Positions 22,441 to 34,621 of a DNA stretch of 64,000 nucleotides are shown here, in pieces. The notes below the pieces were generated by a model that was given only the letters and a program-made list of their open reading frames with translations, made no database searches and was not told the origin of the DNA. Source of the stretch: Sambucus nigra (Eukaryota > Streptophyta > Magnoliopsida > Dipsacales > Adoxaceae); the NCBI GenBank assembly GCA_949130495.1, contig OX422213.1, positions 537,959,467-538,023,466 on the forward strand, in the 5' to 3' direction. Numbering within the stretch: the first letter of the stretch is position 1; every line of letters begins with the position of its first letter. The translations under genes were made by a program, and so were the position numbers.

Positions 22441-22990
22441 GACGTATTGAGGATACCTACTATATTTGAGGAGGAGGCAAATGTCATAATACCATAACCC
22501 GATCATATCAGAATCTTCCTTGGTAATGAGTTAAATGTGGTAGAAGTGAGTGGGCTTAGCTCATTTTTGAACCAAGAAAAGGGCCATTGTTATTCCCTCA
22601 GGCATGTTGGCTATGGAGGCCAAGGTAGTAAGGGCATCGTCTAGGCTGTTATTTTCATGAGGCAGGTAGTGGAAGGTGATATCTTTAAACTACGAGTATC
22701 GTTCTTCTAGGTGGACATGGAAGGGTAGAAACTTCTCGTCTTTAACTTTTTATGTTTGAGGATTTGGCCGACGATAAGGACAGAGTCTCCATAGACATCA
22801 AGGTGTCGTATTTCTTTCTTGAGGGAGATTTTGAGGCCTACAGTGCATGCCTCATACTCAGTCATGTTTTTGGTTCAAAGGAAGTCTAGTTTGATGGCAA
22901 TGGGGGTATGAGAGTCATCAAGGGCAGTTACGAGTATCCCATTGCCTTATCCTTTCTTGTTGGCAGCTTCACCAAAGAATATTTTCCACC
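22440..22990 (-). pseudogene. O1 second (archaeal-type) RNase H domain
   Basis: Minus-strand reading gives KWKIFFGEAANKKG, then IAIKLDFL, NMTEYEACTVGLKISLKKEI and LDVYGDSVLIVGQI (22,740-22,985). This is the pattern of the extra RNase H found between the gypsy RNase H and integrase only in Tat-lineage elements (DGAA, NMAEYEA, GDS). The first active Asp appears changed (FFGEAA where FDGAA is usual), while the Glu of EYEA and the Asp of GDS remain. Stops interrupt it. Confidence 0.65.
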
Positions 22991-23445
22991 TGAGGTATTC
23001 CTTACCGGTGAAGATAATATCTTCATCTGGGAATTAACAGACCCAAACATCGGATTCTTCCATGGGGTAATCAGCAAGGTAGTCAGAGATGGCTCTTTGT
23101 TTCATAGTTTTTTACGTGACATACATAATATCGAACTTGGCTATCAACATCAACCAATGGGCCATTCGGTTGGATAAAATGGGAATCTCTAGCAAGTACT
23201 TGATAGGATCCATACGGGATACTAGTCTGATGGGGCAGGAAATCATGTAGTGTCGTAACTTCTGCATGACCCAGACCAGGGAGACACGTGCTTTCTCCAA
23301 AGCAATGTAGTTGACTTCATACCCGACCAATTTATGACTAGGATAATAAATGGGTATTTCCTTATGGTATTCTTCAATCTATTGGGTTAGAAAATTCCCT
23401 GCAACAGTATTCATTATGGTCAAGTACAGGAGGAGGGGGAGATCT
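22990..23445 (-). pseudogene. O1 gypsy RNase H, part after the copia B insertion
   Basis: Continues the sequence that breaks off at 32,245. It reads LLLYLTIMNTVAGNFL, a stop, then EYHKEIPIYYPSHKLVGYEVNY, KLRHYMISCPIRLVSRMDPIKY and MAHWLMLIAKFDIMYVT. This is the RNase H domain that removes template RNA during reverse transcription. The join across copia B is seamless apart from the duplicated target site. Confidence 0.75.
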
Positions 23446-24160
23446 TGATGGAGCACGTAGGGCCCCAAATTTTAAATTTTTCAAAAAGAATTTCCTTTTA
23501 GACGTGGAATATAAAGATGGCTTAGCACAACACACGCAAACAACAAATTTTAATTTCTTTCAAATTAAAATTAAACTAAACTCAAAGTGAAATTAAATTA
23601 AACAACAAATACATTTTTCACTTAAACCAAATTAATTCAACCCAAGTCCTAGAAATTTGCCTAACAAAAATAATCAAATTTTGCAAATTAGGCCAAACCA
23701 AATTTTATTGAATAAAAATAATGGCTTGAATTAAATTAATATTTACCCAAATTAAATTAGCACCAAATTAAATATTTCAATTTTATCTTTTGGTCCTAAG
23801 CATACATTTAATGTGATTATGCAAAAGATGAAATAAACAAACCACTATGCCGCGATGTATGAGAAAAACCCACAATGGGAAAAACCTCAGACGGCCCTAG
23901 CTTTAACTCCATTAAGTATGCTTTTATAATTACAATATAGATGACTTACACAACTCGACTCGATTCCGTTCAAGCCCCTGACGCGTCTTCTTGTAACTAC
24001 CTCCGCCTAGTTGACAATCCCGAAATCCACCAGAACCTTGGAATCCACCAATGAAGCTTTCGGGCAACCGTCAACCCTCGCATAATGCCTTTCACTGTGT
24101 TAGTATGCCGCTGTAAAATAATGAACTCCCTCTTTATGGGATGTAGAAGAAAACCCAAAC

Positions 24161-24244
<84 letters not shown>

Positions 24245-25016
24245 TACTTGGAATATACTAAACAGTTCGGTGTAAACAAAAGTATTTGAGAATTATTTTC
24301 TTGAAAAACAAACACTTAAAACTTGAACTTTTTCATGGAGAAAATAAGCTTTCAAAACTCTCTCTTAGAGGTAGTAGAAGATGAAAAATTTTGTTTTTCA
24401 AAGTTGGTTCCCGCACATATTAAATCTGGCAAAAGTTAGTGGAACAAAAAAAGTGGGAACATGGAGAAAACTACCAAAATATTTTCCCGCCGAAAAACTC
24501 GTTCAAACGGGAGTTTCGTTCGAACGAAGTCTCGTTCGAACGACCCTTCTAACGAAGTTCTAGAGGCCAAAAGGGAAAATTCGTTGGCAAACTCATTCGA
24601 ACGATATTCTCGTTCGAACGAAAAACTCGTTCCAACGACAATATCGAACGAAGTGACAGAATGGTCATTTTCAAAATTAAGCCCAAAAACTTTTTATACA
24701 AAGTTCAAAAATAACCTTATGAAAATAAAATTTATTTTAAAATAAAATTACACCCAATAAAAAATGTTTCAAGCTCCTATATATATATGTAATGCATTCA
24801 TACCTTAAGAGGGATTGGAACTAAGTTGATGACATGAAACGAGGCACATGTAAACCGACAATGATGTTCTCTTGATAAGTAGGCCGCAACGTCTTCAACT
24901 TTAACATGTCATAGGCTTGAGGGATACACAAGAACACTATCCTATGACTCAAACGTTTTTGTCTGGAATTGAGCCAACACTACATTAAGACTCAATCGGA
25001 GACTTGTGTCCTTACA
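23446..25016 (-). repeat. copia B 3' LTR
   Basis: On the minus strand it starts TGTAAGGACACAAGTCTCC (25,016) and ends at CTCCATCA (23,446), 1,571 bp, close to copia A's 1,559. It contains the TCGTTCGAACGA cluster (24,498-24,652) and an (AT)n(GT)n microsatellite. Confidence 0.8.
24161..24243. repeat. (AT)n(GT)n compound microsatellite
   Basis: About nine AT then about 33 GT repeats inside the copia B 3' LTR, at the place where copia A has (TA)n. Confidence 0.9.
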
Positions 25017-25370
25017 AATCTCCCCCTTTGGCTATTCCAGGATAAAAACCAAAATAAAATCCTAAAAAGCGTCATCAGGCTCAACTAGACTCAAACATCC
25101 CACGAAAAATAAAAAAACACAAGATTGACTCAAAACCTAAGTATGACTATCTTTGCCGATGAAAGTTGTCGCTAGAATAATTCCTGCACACTTAAGCAAA
25201 ACATTAAACGCATAGGGAATATCAAAATATTAAATGAATTTAAAATAAATACTCCCCCTAAATTAATTCCCCTTTATCAAATATGATCTACCTAAGAAGG
25301 TCGCGTCTCCCCCTAAGTTAAATCTCCTAAATAATATACGATTGTAATAGGATTAGATACCATTTATCCC
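25017..25370 (-). mobile_element. copia B PPT and 3' interior remnant
   Basis: AATCTCCCCCTTTGGC (25,017-25,032) is the reverse complement of the copia A PPT. The following sequence matches copia A 18,030-18,360 (CTCCCCCTAAGTTAAATCTCC, GTAATAGGATTAGATA). Homology stops near 25,370. Confidence 0.7.
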
Positions 25371-25374
25371 CCTA

Positions 25375-25904
25375 GCCAAGCAAAGATATATGAAGAAAAA
25401 AACTATGGGTGTATAAACCTAGATTTTTCTCAAAGGATTAAAATATATTAACAAAAATCAAGGGAGCTTTTTCTTGGAAGAATTTCCTCTCAAACACTAT
25501 CTTAAATGTGTGAAAAAGTCTTGGAAAAAACTCTAGTCCCGAAGTATATTTATTTGGCAAAAAGATAGTGGGACAAAAAGTGGGAACATGGAGAAAACTG
25601 CCAAAATATTTTCCCCCCGGAAATCTCGTTCGAACGAGATTTTCATTAGAACGACCCTTCTAACGAAATTCCATAGGCCAAAAGGGAAAATTCGTTGGCA
25701 AACTCATTCGAACGACATTCTCGTTCGAACGAAAAACTCGTTCGAATGACAATATCAAATGAAGTCACAGAATGGTCATTTTCAAAATTAAGCCCAAAAA
25801 CTTTTAATAAAAAGTTCTAAAATAACCTCTTAAAAATAAAATTTATTTTAAAATAAAATTACACCCAATAAAAAATGTTCCAAGCTCCTATATATATATA
25901 TATA
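25375..25904 (-). repeat. copia B 5' LTR remnant, part 1
   Basis: Matches the copia B 3' LTR from about AGTGGGACAAAAAGTGGGAACATGG onward, including a palindrome cluster (25,627-25,765) and the TTTATTTTAAAATAAAATTAC block. It stops in a TA run at the Helitron end. Confidence 0.7.
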
Positions 25905-25908
25905 CTAG

Positions 25909-25934
25909 TGTATGCCCGTGCCTGAAGGCACAAC
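25909..25934 (-). terminator. Helitron 3' terminal hairpin
   Basis: On the minus strand GTGCCT-TC-AGGCAC forms a 6-bp stem with a 2-base loop a few bases before the terminal CTAG, the classic rolling-circle stop signal. Confidence 0.7.
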
Positions 25935-26436
25935 GAAAATTTCTAAATCACGTAATTGCAAAACGAAAAAAAATTCCAAACTACGTAATTGCAAAATGTA
26001 AAAAATCGTTCCCCAACAATACTAATCATACAAATTTAAGTCCTAAAGTTATTTTTACAACACCGTGTAAATATTTTAGAAATTTTGGACAGAGTCTTCT
26101 TTGTTTATAGGACTATCCCTATGTTTAAAAGATAAAAAATACTCCCAACAACAACATTTATAGTCCAAACTTGGACATTGTATAAACAACCTCTTAATTT
26201 AAGCAAAAAAAAAATTAAGAGTCTTCTTTTGGGGGATTGTTATTGAAGGGAAACATGTAGCAAAACATTTGAAGTAGCTGACTCAATAGTCTTCAAAATC
26301 AACATCTTCAATGACATAGTTGCACACATCTGAAAAGAAAAAGAGTTTGAATCAATATTTTTAGAAACAAAGCATAAAGAATATTGTTAACATGGTGTAT
26401 GTGAGTCTCCATCTTGTTCGCTCCAAGTTCAATAAA

Positions 26437-26544
26437 CTATGGAGGCATTACTCTAAAGGACTCCAAGTTCAAGTTCGATGAAGCATTAGAACTTGTCGCC
26501 TCGGCCCTAACGGATGTACTCTTTTCATTTTTTTGGGGATATTC
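26437..26544 (-). pseudogene. captured terminal exon in the Helitron
   Basis: Minus strand: CTGAACAG precedes a 108-base open exon (starting EYPQKNEKSTSV, ending SFRVMPP and TAG). With the 45-bp exon at 26,771-26,815 it gives an in-frame phase-0 join. I do not recognise the protein; it is serine-rich and hydrophilic. Confidence 0.45.
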
Positions 26545-26770
26545 CTGTTCAGGCAGAGCAATGAATAAACATACCTTCTTTTGATTACAAACAAAGAAAC
26601 CCCAAATTTCAACATATACCATTTTTTTTTTCAAACCTCCGAAACATAAAATTAGTGAACAAAGAGCATTCTAAACATACATTAGGGTTTCAAAACCCAC
26701 AATATTTGTTAGTTGTAGTTCACAATCTCAAACTTCTACAAATGTAAGATGCAACTCAAAATAGGGTTAC

Positions 26771-26815
26771 CTGAGATCGCACGTACATGTAAGAATCTGA
26801 TGTAGAAGAAGATCC
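26771..26815 (-). pseudogene. captured 45-bp internal exon in the Helitron
   Basis: Minus strand: CTTTTTAG acceptor, 15 codons (GSSSTSDSYMYVRSQ), then CAG/GTAACC donor. A possible first exon with an ATG at 27,432 and an AAAG/GTAGTA donor at 27,352 lies upstream on the same strand but contains a late stop. Confidence 0.45.
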
Positions 26816-28858
26816 CTAAAAAGAAAAAGAATATAAACATTCAGTTATAATGTGTTATAAAAATAGTGTGCAATTCAAACACTAAAATCCAAATGATACA
26901 CAATGCAAATACGATGTATATTACACAATTGTCCCAATGGATATAATGTACAATTTAAACCAGAAATCAATGCATGAGAGTAAAATGCCTTAATAACAAT
27001 AACTGAAGAGAAAATAATAAATGAACTTGATTTTGACCACATGAAACTGAAGAGAAAATAATAATAATAATAAATCAATATCGAGAGAGGGTTTCTTCAT
27101 GGCCTAATTGCGATGAATGTTTTATATCAAAATCATTCATAAAAAATACATGCATAAGGTGGATTGAATATCAGTTGAGCATCACCAAAAGTCACCAAAA
27201 ATGTGTAACAAAAGTCATGTCTATGACACTACAAACCCATGCCTAATAAAAAAAGTTTCAATTGAATATCAGTCGACCATTTTCAAGAACACATGCCACT
27301 TAATTTAGGTCCAAATAAGTAAATCAGTAAACAAATATAAACAAATACTACCTTTCAGATGAAGCTGGCGGTGAAGGAGGAGCACTGAGTTGAGGCGGGA
27401 GAGAGGATCTCAGAGGGTGAGGGCATAGGCATGGTTTTGTAGTGGAGAAGGGTGGCACAGAGAGGTGGGGGGGGGGAGATGAGGGATGCGTGAAGTACAT
27501 GTAAATAGTCTTTGAAATTTACTGCCATAATTCATATTCCCTAGAAAATAATCTATCTCAAATGGATTTAAAAAGTGGAAAAACAATAAATATTTCATAA
27601 ATGACAATTAAGGATGTTGACTTGGAGTCAAATAATAGAATAAAATTTACAAAAAGAAAGAGAAAGATACATAAATTTACAATAAAGTACAGTTAAGAGT
27701 GTTATAAGGAGACAAATCATACCAAGTAAATTAAAATTTTTTGATTGTTTCCTTGATTCCTCACGTGGTCTTTATGAGTTCAATGCCTGCATTTTCAACG
27801 GTTCCAATGTCAATGATAATTCTAATATTAAATCAATATACTATGCAAATCAATTTGCAATAGAAATAGCTTACGAGATTAACAAAATCTATATAAAAAC
27901 CAACCCCAACAAATTACTATTTATACAAAGTGAGTGGCATTATGCTAAACTTAAGCATCATTATGCTCTCAAAATACCTATACGTTTGTAAATATTGTTT
28001 GTAAAATGAGAATTTTGAACACCATAATGATTTTTTAACATAAATACAAAATGGGGAGTGTTTATTTACAAACACTCAAATTTAAAATAAGTACACACTA
28101 CATACAAAAATTAAGGTCCATTCCGGAGGCCTCGACTTTGGGTTGATGATGATAGCATCATCTTACTCATCTCTTTCTTAGCCTCAGCTGCAGCTGGAGC
28201 AGCGGTGGAACCAACGCCTCCATTTTAAGTCCTCCCATTCATCAACAATACCATCATAATGGAAAACCATGACAACAAAATCACTATTAAGAACTGCCAT
28301 CATATATAACAATGTTGTTAAACACGATACCGTAACATAACTGCCATCACAGAACTCATATCTAAATAGAAGTGCCAACAAAGAACTCGTATTTCAATAT
28401 CTAAACACTAACAAAACATGAAAGTTATGATATTTTCTAAATACTAACAGAACGTGATAGATTAAAGGGTTGGCCCAGCTAAAACGGAGATAATAAATGA
28501 CTAAAAGTGAATCATGATTAATGTTATTCAATGTATATGCAATTTTAATAACTATAGTAATTTCCAGGATCCATAGAACATTTTCGAGTATATATCCAGG
28601 AATCGAATGATGAAAAAACAAAAGAGAAGGTATTTGGTCATGAATCTCTAGAGGCAAGGAGTCTCATCTTTCTCGATTATCCTGTATAGATAAAAGAAAC
28701 CATAATACGTATTAAACATTATTACAATATTGACAAAATCAAATGAAAATGAAATGATATTAGAGTTATGACATACCCGTTGGACATATGACACCCCTGG
28801 TGTACAACTCAATATAATGGTACCCACGCACCTGCTAATAATCCATGCATCCTGGTTC

Positions 28859-29023
28859 CTAGGAGTAGCGGTCAATGACTGAAACAACAAAGTTCACTCC
28901 TCCAATTCCAAACACTGCTAGTACTACTGTAAATAATACACCCTTTGTCCAGTTCTTGGTCAAGAAAAAGTTCACTCCTGCATCCTACTAATAACCCCAG
29001 CTTCTCGAGCTGTGTGCCATCAT
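28859..29023 (-). pseudogene. captured small membrane-protein fragment in the Helitron
   Basis: One frame of 55 codons on the minus strand from ATGATG. It reads MMAHSSRSWGY, two stops, DAGVNFFLTKNWTKG, a hydrophobic stretch VLFTVVLAVFGIGGVNFVV that would span a membrane, then VIDRYS and a stop. It reads like the single coding exon of a small membrane protein caught by the Helitron. I cannot name the donor gene. Confidence 0.35.
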
Positions 29024-31371
29024 TTTTCTTGACCGGTCACTTCTTTGGGCAGACTTGGTCAGTCACCATATGCATTTTACCAAGCCATTGCCTAGGGGAA
29101 ATTTTTTACCACCTGGACATATTCAATCTCCTAGGTAAGAAAGACCTTCAATTCAATTCATGTAACTAATGCATACACCTGAAATTTTATAAAGTGAAAA
29201 AAAAAAACAGTTAGATGGACATGATGAAATGAATGTTTATAATATAAGACCATTTAATATGTAGATTAAAGGTAAAAAATTTGAGTAATTTGGGAGCCTG
29301 TTTATAATGTAAGACCATTCAATTCATGTAATATGCATATATCAGTGCCCTTGTCACCCTTCCTTTGAGCTCCCGAACTGCTTGAACCCCTAAAATTAGA
29401 CCTGACCGAGATAACTCCGCTATCTGGGGTGGGCCCCACTACCCCTTCCTTCCATCGCTGTTGACGCCACTGATAGTCTCCACACTAAAACACTTCAAAC
29501 GAAACCAAAGAGTTAATAGAAATAACAAAAAAAACTACAAACTCCAGTCACTCAATTTAAGTCATTTAATATGCATATATCAGTAGAAAATAACATGATT
29601 GGTTGAAAATAACATTCAATATGCATATGTTTAAAAAATTTGGAGATAGAGATACGATTATCAATTAGAGATGCAGTATGTTTGCTAAATTTGGTATATA
29701 TAAACAGAGGAATGCTAGGAGAATCTAGCCCATTTCAAGATAAGAATGGCTTTTTAACCTCCTTATGGTCTTTCCAGTAGGATATGTCAAATGGTCATCC
29801 CAATTCAATGATCAGAGGGAAATCTAAATTAACTTAGCTAGTACTTGCCTATTCCAATGACATAATTGAGAATTTTCAACCTAACTAATAATCCAATTAC
29901 TAAAGAGTGCTTGTCTCAAACTCAAGAGTGATTGTCTCATCCACCAACTAATTAATTTTCAACTCAATTGTCAAATCTGGACATACCAAGGATAGAAAGG
30001 AAATGAAATAGGGTATGATTAGTTTAGCATTTGAAACAAAACAAAAGAAATGACAGTGAATACAAATACTAACAAAAAATGGTTTAATGTACACAATACT
30101 TTGAAAATATGGAGACTTAAACAACCTTGAAACAAAAATAAACTCAAAAAGGAATAAAAGTTGAAAAACATTCAGAAGAAAAATAGTACCTGACACAGAT
30201 TCAATCTCAACCAAGCTAGTGTGTACATGAAAACTGAATTAGAAACTGAACACATAGGTCACTGCATCAAATTACAAACACTAGTTAAAAATCATTGGAT
30301 GTAATTAGAAAGGACTATGCGCTAAGGCTCGTAAATTGAAGTCTTGTAAATTTATTTGCATTACCTTGCAACCATGTCTTTTAACTTGCTCAGAAACAAA
30401 AAAATAAAGACAAATATAAAAATCCACTTTTTTGCATGGAAATTTCAATCTTCAAACAGATAAATATCAATCTAAAATTAAAAATAAAAACATACTGTAA
30501 AAAATATACTAACTTAAGATTTCCAACTACTAACATAAAAATCAAGTGTAAGAAAAGCATTCATACATCAAACCTATCGGATGTCTCCTAGAAAACCAAT
30601 ATACAGACATACAGACATTCAATACTTCTAAGCTAAACCAACCATTTCAAAAATATCTGTAAAAACCTTACATGGAAGCACAATGTCATGGCAATTATTG
30701 TTCTTGTTATTTGCCATGTCTCAGCAGGAGCATACAAATGGTTATATGGTATGCCAACTCTTGTTATACAAATGGTTATTAAAATTGATTTCTTAGTTTC
30801 TCACCATCTAATTGCTTTGTCTAGGACTTTAATTAGTAGAGATTTATAAGGCGCACCCACCCACCCAAAAAAAAAAAATCATGTCCTTAAAAAATAAAAG
30901 AAAAAAAAACTAAAACTCTTAAGAATTTCGTAAAACTAAATCAAAAACCTCTTCCATTAAACATAAACAACACCCCAATTAAATTAAACGTGGGAATCAA
31001 ATTATTCAATGCAAAAAAAAAAATATGAAGTTCAAACTTAAATTACCTTATCAATCTCTTAAACACCATCATTGCAAAACTTTTGATTCAACCCTGGAAC
31101 AAAAATGAAAACAGATATTTAGAGAAAGATTATAGAGAATATAAAGAAGTTTATGGGGTTTTTAATTTCAAATATATGGAAGAGGGACTGAGAAGTTTAT
31201 TGTGTAGGCTTTAGGGTGTCAGAAGTTGGGGTCCATAATGTTAGAACTCCTTGTAAGATCTCTATACTTTTAACGTTGTTTGGGAAAAATATATGTTAAA
31301 CTATAAATCACCATCCAAACCAATACACACAGACCAAATTTAAAAACTCAAAAGACAAAATCTTAAACCAT

Positions 31372-31372
<1 letters not shown>

Positions 31373-31432
<60 letters not shown>
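31373..31432. repeat. (AG)30 microsatellite in the Helitron
   Basis: Thirty perfect AG repeats near the 5' end of the Helitron. Confidence 0.95.
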
Positions 31433-31437
<5 letters not shown>

Positions 31438-31953
31438 TCTTTGATAATCAGATGAAAAGAATATTAGAATTGCAAAAAAGAACAACAATAGAGATGAGAG
31501 AAATTGGATCTATAAAAAACAATTATAAGCTTAAGGAGTACATCTTGATTTGTTTGAAACTCTCAAATAATTAGGGTCTTAGGGTTTGACATCCTAAAAA
31601 CTCATTTAAACCTCTCCACTCGTGATCGGTGATTAACCGATGATTCTGAAATTGAGTTTAGTAGAGATGGTGTTGAGATAATACATCGAGGGTTCATAAT
31701 GAAAGAGAGAGAGAATTTACCTTAGGTTTCTTTGATGGAGGAAGGGACATCAACCTCTCTCTTCGTAACAGTGTATCCTGTTCAAATTAAAGTAGAAAAT
31801 GGTGTGGGCTTAGGCGGGATATCAAAACATTTTAGGCGGGATATTAAAAATTGAGATGAAATCTCAGCCCTTAATTTTTCGTAATAGATCTTAGACATTA
31901 ATGTGCTTGGACATTTTTAGGATTTCAAAAACAATGCTATCTTATTATATGGA

Positions 31954-31974
31954 TATACATCACATGTAAATCGG

Positions 31975-32019
<45 letters not shown>

Positions 32020-32244
32020 ATGCATTCATACCTTAGGAGGGATTAGAACTAAGTTGATGACGTGAAACGAGGCACATGTAAATCGACAATGATGTTATCT
32101 TGATAAGTAGGACACAACATCTTCAACTTTAACATGTCATAGGCTTGAAGGATACACAAGAACACTATCCTATGAATCAAACGTTTTTGTCCAAAATTAA
32201 GCCAACATTGCATTAAGACTCAATCGGAGACTTGTGTCCTTACA
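31954..32244 (-). repeat. copia B 5' LTR remnant, part 2 (LTR start)
   Basis: Resumes after the Helitron, passes a (TA)n run (31,977-32,016), then matches the other LTRs to the TGTAAGGACACAAG start at 32,244. Confidence 0.75.
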
Positions 32245-33843
32245 GACCTGGTTATAGAAGCATAATCACCGAAGGTCGAGTGAGGTATAGCTTGATTCAG
32301 TCAAAGGCTTCTTGGTAGGCCTCATTCCAGACTTTGGTTGAATCCTTATGGACAAGTTTGAAAATGGGTTCGCAGATGGAGGCCAGTTGGCTGATGAACC
32401 GATTGCTATACTGTAGTTTACCCAGGAATCCTCGGACTTTTTTCTCCTTCAATAGTGGTGGCATCTCAAGTAATCATATTAGTAGGGTCTTCTTAGATAC
32501 CCTTCTAATTAACTATGTACCCCAAGACTTTTCCTTTCATGATGCCAAAAATGCATTTTTTGGATATAACGGCATCTAGTATTGTCGTAGTCGCTCAAAA
32601 AATAGATGGCTTTCATCTTCGTAGGGTCTTCTTTGATTAACTTCTCACTGAACATGAACCCCAAGAGTTTTCCTTTCATGATGTCAAAAATGCATTTTTG
32701 TGGGTTTAACCACATCTAGTATTATCGTAGTCACTCAAAAAACCTTTGGAGGGCAGGAATATGACCTTCTCGAGTCCTAGACTTGATGATCATATCGTCT
32801 ACATAGACCTTGACCTCTTTGTGAATAAGGTCGTGCAGGATGGTTATGGCAGCCCTTTGGTAGGCAGCCCTGACATTCTTGCATCCAAATGGCATGATAG
32901 TGTATCAGAAAGTTCCCCTTAGGGAGATGAAGGTGGTTTTCTCCTGATGGTCAGGGTGCATCTTGATCTGGTTGTATTCCGAAATTCCATCGATAAATGA
33001 TTTGAGGGCGTGGCTAGACATGTTGTCTACAATCATGTTAATGTTGGGTAATGGGTAATCGTCCTTTGAGGATGCTTTATTCAAATTTTGATAATAGATG
33101 CACATGCAGACTTTTCCTCCGAATTTCGACATAAGGACGATATTAGCGATCCATGTAAGATATTCGACTACGCGAATGAAACCCACATTTAGTTTTATGA
33201 CCATTTCCTCTTTGACTTTGAGCGACCATTTAGTGCACAGCTTCCTTAGCTTCTGTTTGACTGACTTGCATTCTGGGAATGTCAGAATCTCGTGCTGATA
33301 TATTTCTCAGTAAATGCTTTGAATGTCATCATAGGACCATGTAAAGATGTTTATGGATTCTTTTAGTAGTTTTTTGAGTTGTGCATGTTCATGCTCATTA
33401 AGGGTGGACCCTATCCTAATCTGGCATTGATGGCTACTAGAACCGATATTAATAACAACTGTCTCATCATCAGTATTTTGAATGCGGTTATGTTGTTTGT
33501 TATTATCCTTATTAAGATAAGTTAAGAATTGCTCATTTGCAAAATCATCATCATCAAAGGTTTGATTAGAATGAAGATAATTAATGTAAGGCACAATAAC
33601 ATACTCAAAATTCTCGTTTATTTCATTTTTGGGAAAAATAACGTTAGGAATCTCGTCAAAAGAGGTCTCAGTTACATTGATATCAAAAAAATGAACAACA
33701 ACATCAGGTGGGTGAAAGGATTTAGATAAAGTAGACAGCAGGATCAGGTTGAATCTAAGAAGGTTGGACAGGCACGACATTCCAACTGAGGAGAGGCAAG
33801 TCAGTAGCTCTAATCTGAGTAGAGGAGTCTGATGGCAAAACAT
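32245..33843 (-). pseudogene. O1 reverse transcriptase and start of RNase H
   Basis: Reverse transcriptase of the Tat/Ogre type. It begins with a linker (GSTLNEHEHAQLKKLLKES, then NIFTWSYDDI near 33,310-33,420). The fingers/palm follow (GFIRVVEYLTWIANIV, GKVCMCIYYQNLNKAS, DDYPLPNINMIVDN; 32,905-33,204) and then the catalytic YVDDM near 32,800, which is intact. The thumb/connection reads FLGKLQYSNRFISQLASI and FKLVHKDSTKVWNEAYQEAF, up to the copia B insertion. Frames change several times and stops are frequent. A 138-bp direct duplication lies in the segment after YVDDM (32,519-32,795). Other ORFs here are shadows. Confidence 0.8.
32519..32795 (-). repeat. 138-bp direct duplication within O1 pol
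   Basis: ACCCCAAGAxTTTTCCTTTCATGATG starts at about 32,518 and again at about 32,656. The CATCTAGTATTxTCGTAGTCxCTCAAAAAA block occurs at 32,573 and 32,711. The offset is 138 bp (46 codons), so the frame would be kept. Confidence 0.75.
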
Positions 33844-34621
33844 CTTAGTACATTATGTAGAGACTCGGCTCTATTGTCTTCAGGTTGAATGAATTCTCGA
33901 AATCACTTTCCTAACAATCCCTAGTAACTGTTATGATTTTCTCAGTGGGATATTGTACTTCATATTGGCAGTCTTTGGCCCAAGAGTTGCTGTCATAAAA
34001 TAAGATTTCCAACGTCAGTTTCATCTTATTATTGACATGGTCATACAATGGTTCCAAGAAACCACAAAAGAGAAATTCTTCACACTACTTGATAAACCTT
34101 CCATTCAAAGAGTCTCTTAAAATAATTTTTTCATCTTTTAAGCTTCTTCTTAGTCCTGATCACTGGAGTGCTTTGAGTTCTTCTGGTGAGGGCTGGTAAC
34201 CCAGGATATATGGGGAAAAGGCCTCCTTTAGGACTATAGGGTCAAGAATACCTTAATAGCATCTCCCTTGCCCCATTTCGGGCATGAAGGGAATGTTCTT
34301 GAACATCTAAATTACATATTAACATTGCCATGGGGGTTGTGTTACAAACAGACTCGATCACTTGAAATTTTCTCCTACTCAAAGGGGAAGTGGATGAACT
34401 CTAAAGACAGAGGGGAGCATGTCATTCGTCCCATACTGGATTTCTAATATCGAGTATTTAGTGCTGGCATTATCTGTACTGTTATCATACCCCAAGTTGG
34501 TGATAACCTGGCCTTTAGCGAAGAATTTTAGTTTTTGATGAAGAGAAGAAGATACCACTCGGATCTTGTGGAGCCATGGGTGATGAAGGAGTAGATTGAA
34601 ATATGTAGTTATGTCAATAAC
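33844..34621 (-). other. O1 pol spacer, eroded
   Basis: Between protease and reverse transcriptase. Minus-strand frames are broken and no domain motif is readable. Length and position fit the variable linker of Tat-type pol. Confidence 0.4.

Larger units (their letters stand above)
25905..31953 (-). mobile_element. Helitron, non-autonomous, inserted in a TA run of the copia B LTR
   Basis: Rolling-circle transposon ends are visible on the minus strand. The 5' end is TCCATATAATAAG after an A. The 3' end has a GTGCCTTCAGGCAC hairpin, 9 bases, then CTAG before a T. The LTR sequence continues on both sides without duplication, as expected for A/T insertion. The 6,049-bp interior has no Rep or helicase motif that I can find. 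It carries small exon-like pieces with GT/AG borders on the minus strand, so it is probably a gene-capturing, non-autonomous copy. The start and end signals come from this sequence; the reading as Helitron is established family knowledge. Confidence 0.75.
23446..32244 (-). mobile_element. copia element B (same family as A), nested in O1
   Basis: Minus-strand copy with a 3' LTR at 23,446-25,016, about 350 bp of 3' interior, and a 5' LTR remnant at about 25,375-25,904 plus 31,954-32,244, split by a Helitron. The flanks are GATCT (23,441-23,445) and GACCT (32,245-32,249), a 5-bp target duplication with one mismatch, and O1 pol continues on either side. All of gag-pol is gone, so an internal deletion joined the 3' interior to the middle of the 5' LTR. 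Confidence 0.75.

Noticed and set aside
24100..24315. 71-codon ORF with poly-His-Thr
   Set aside because: Produced by the (GT)n microsatellite in the copia B LTR.
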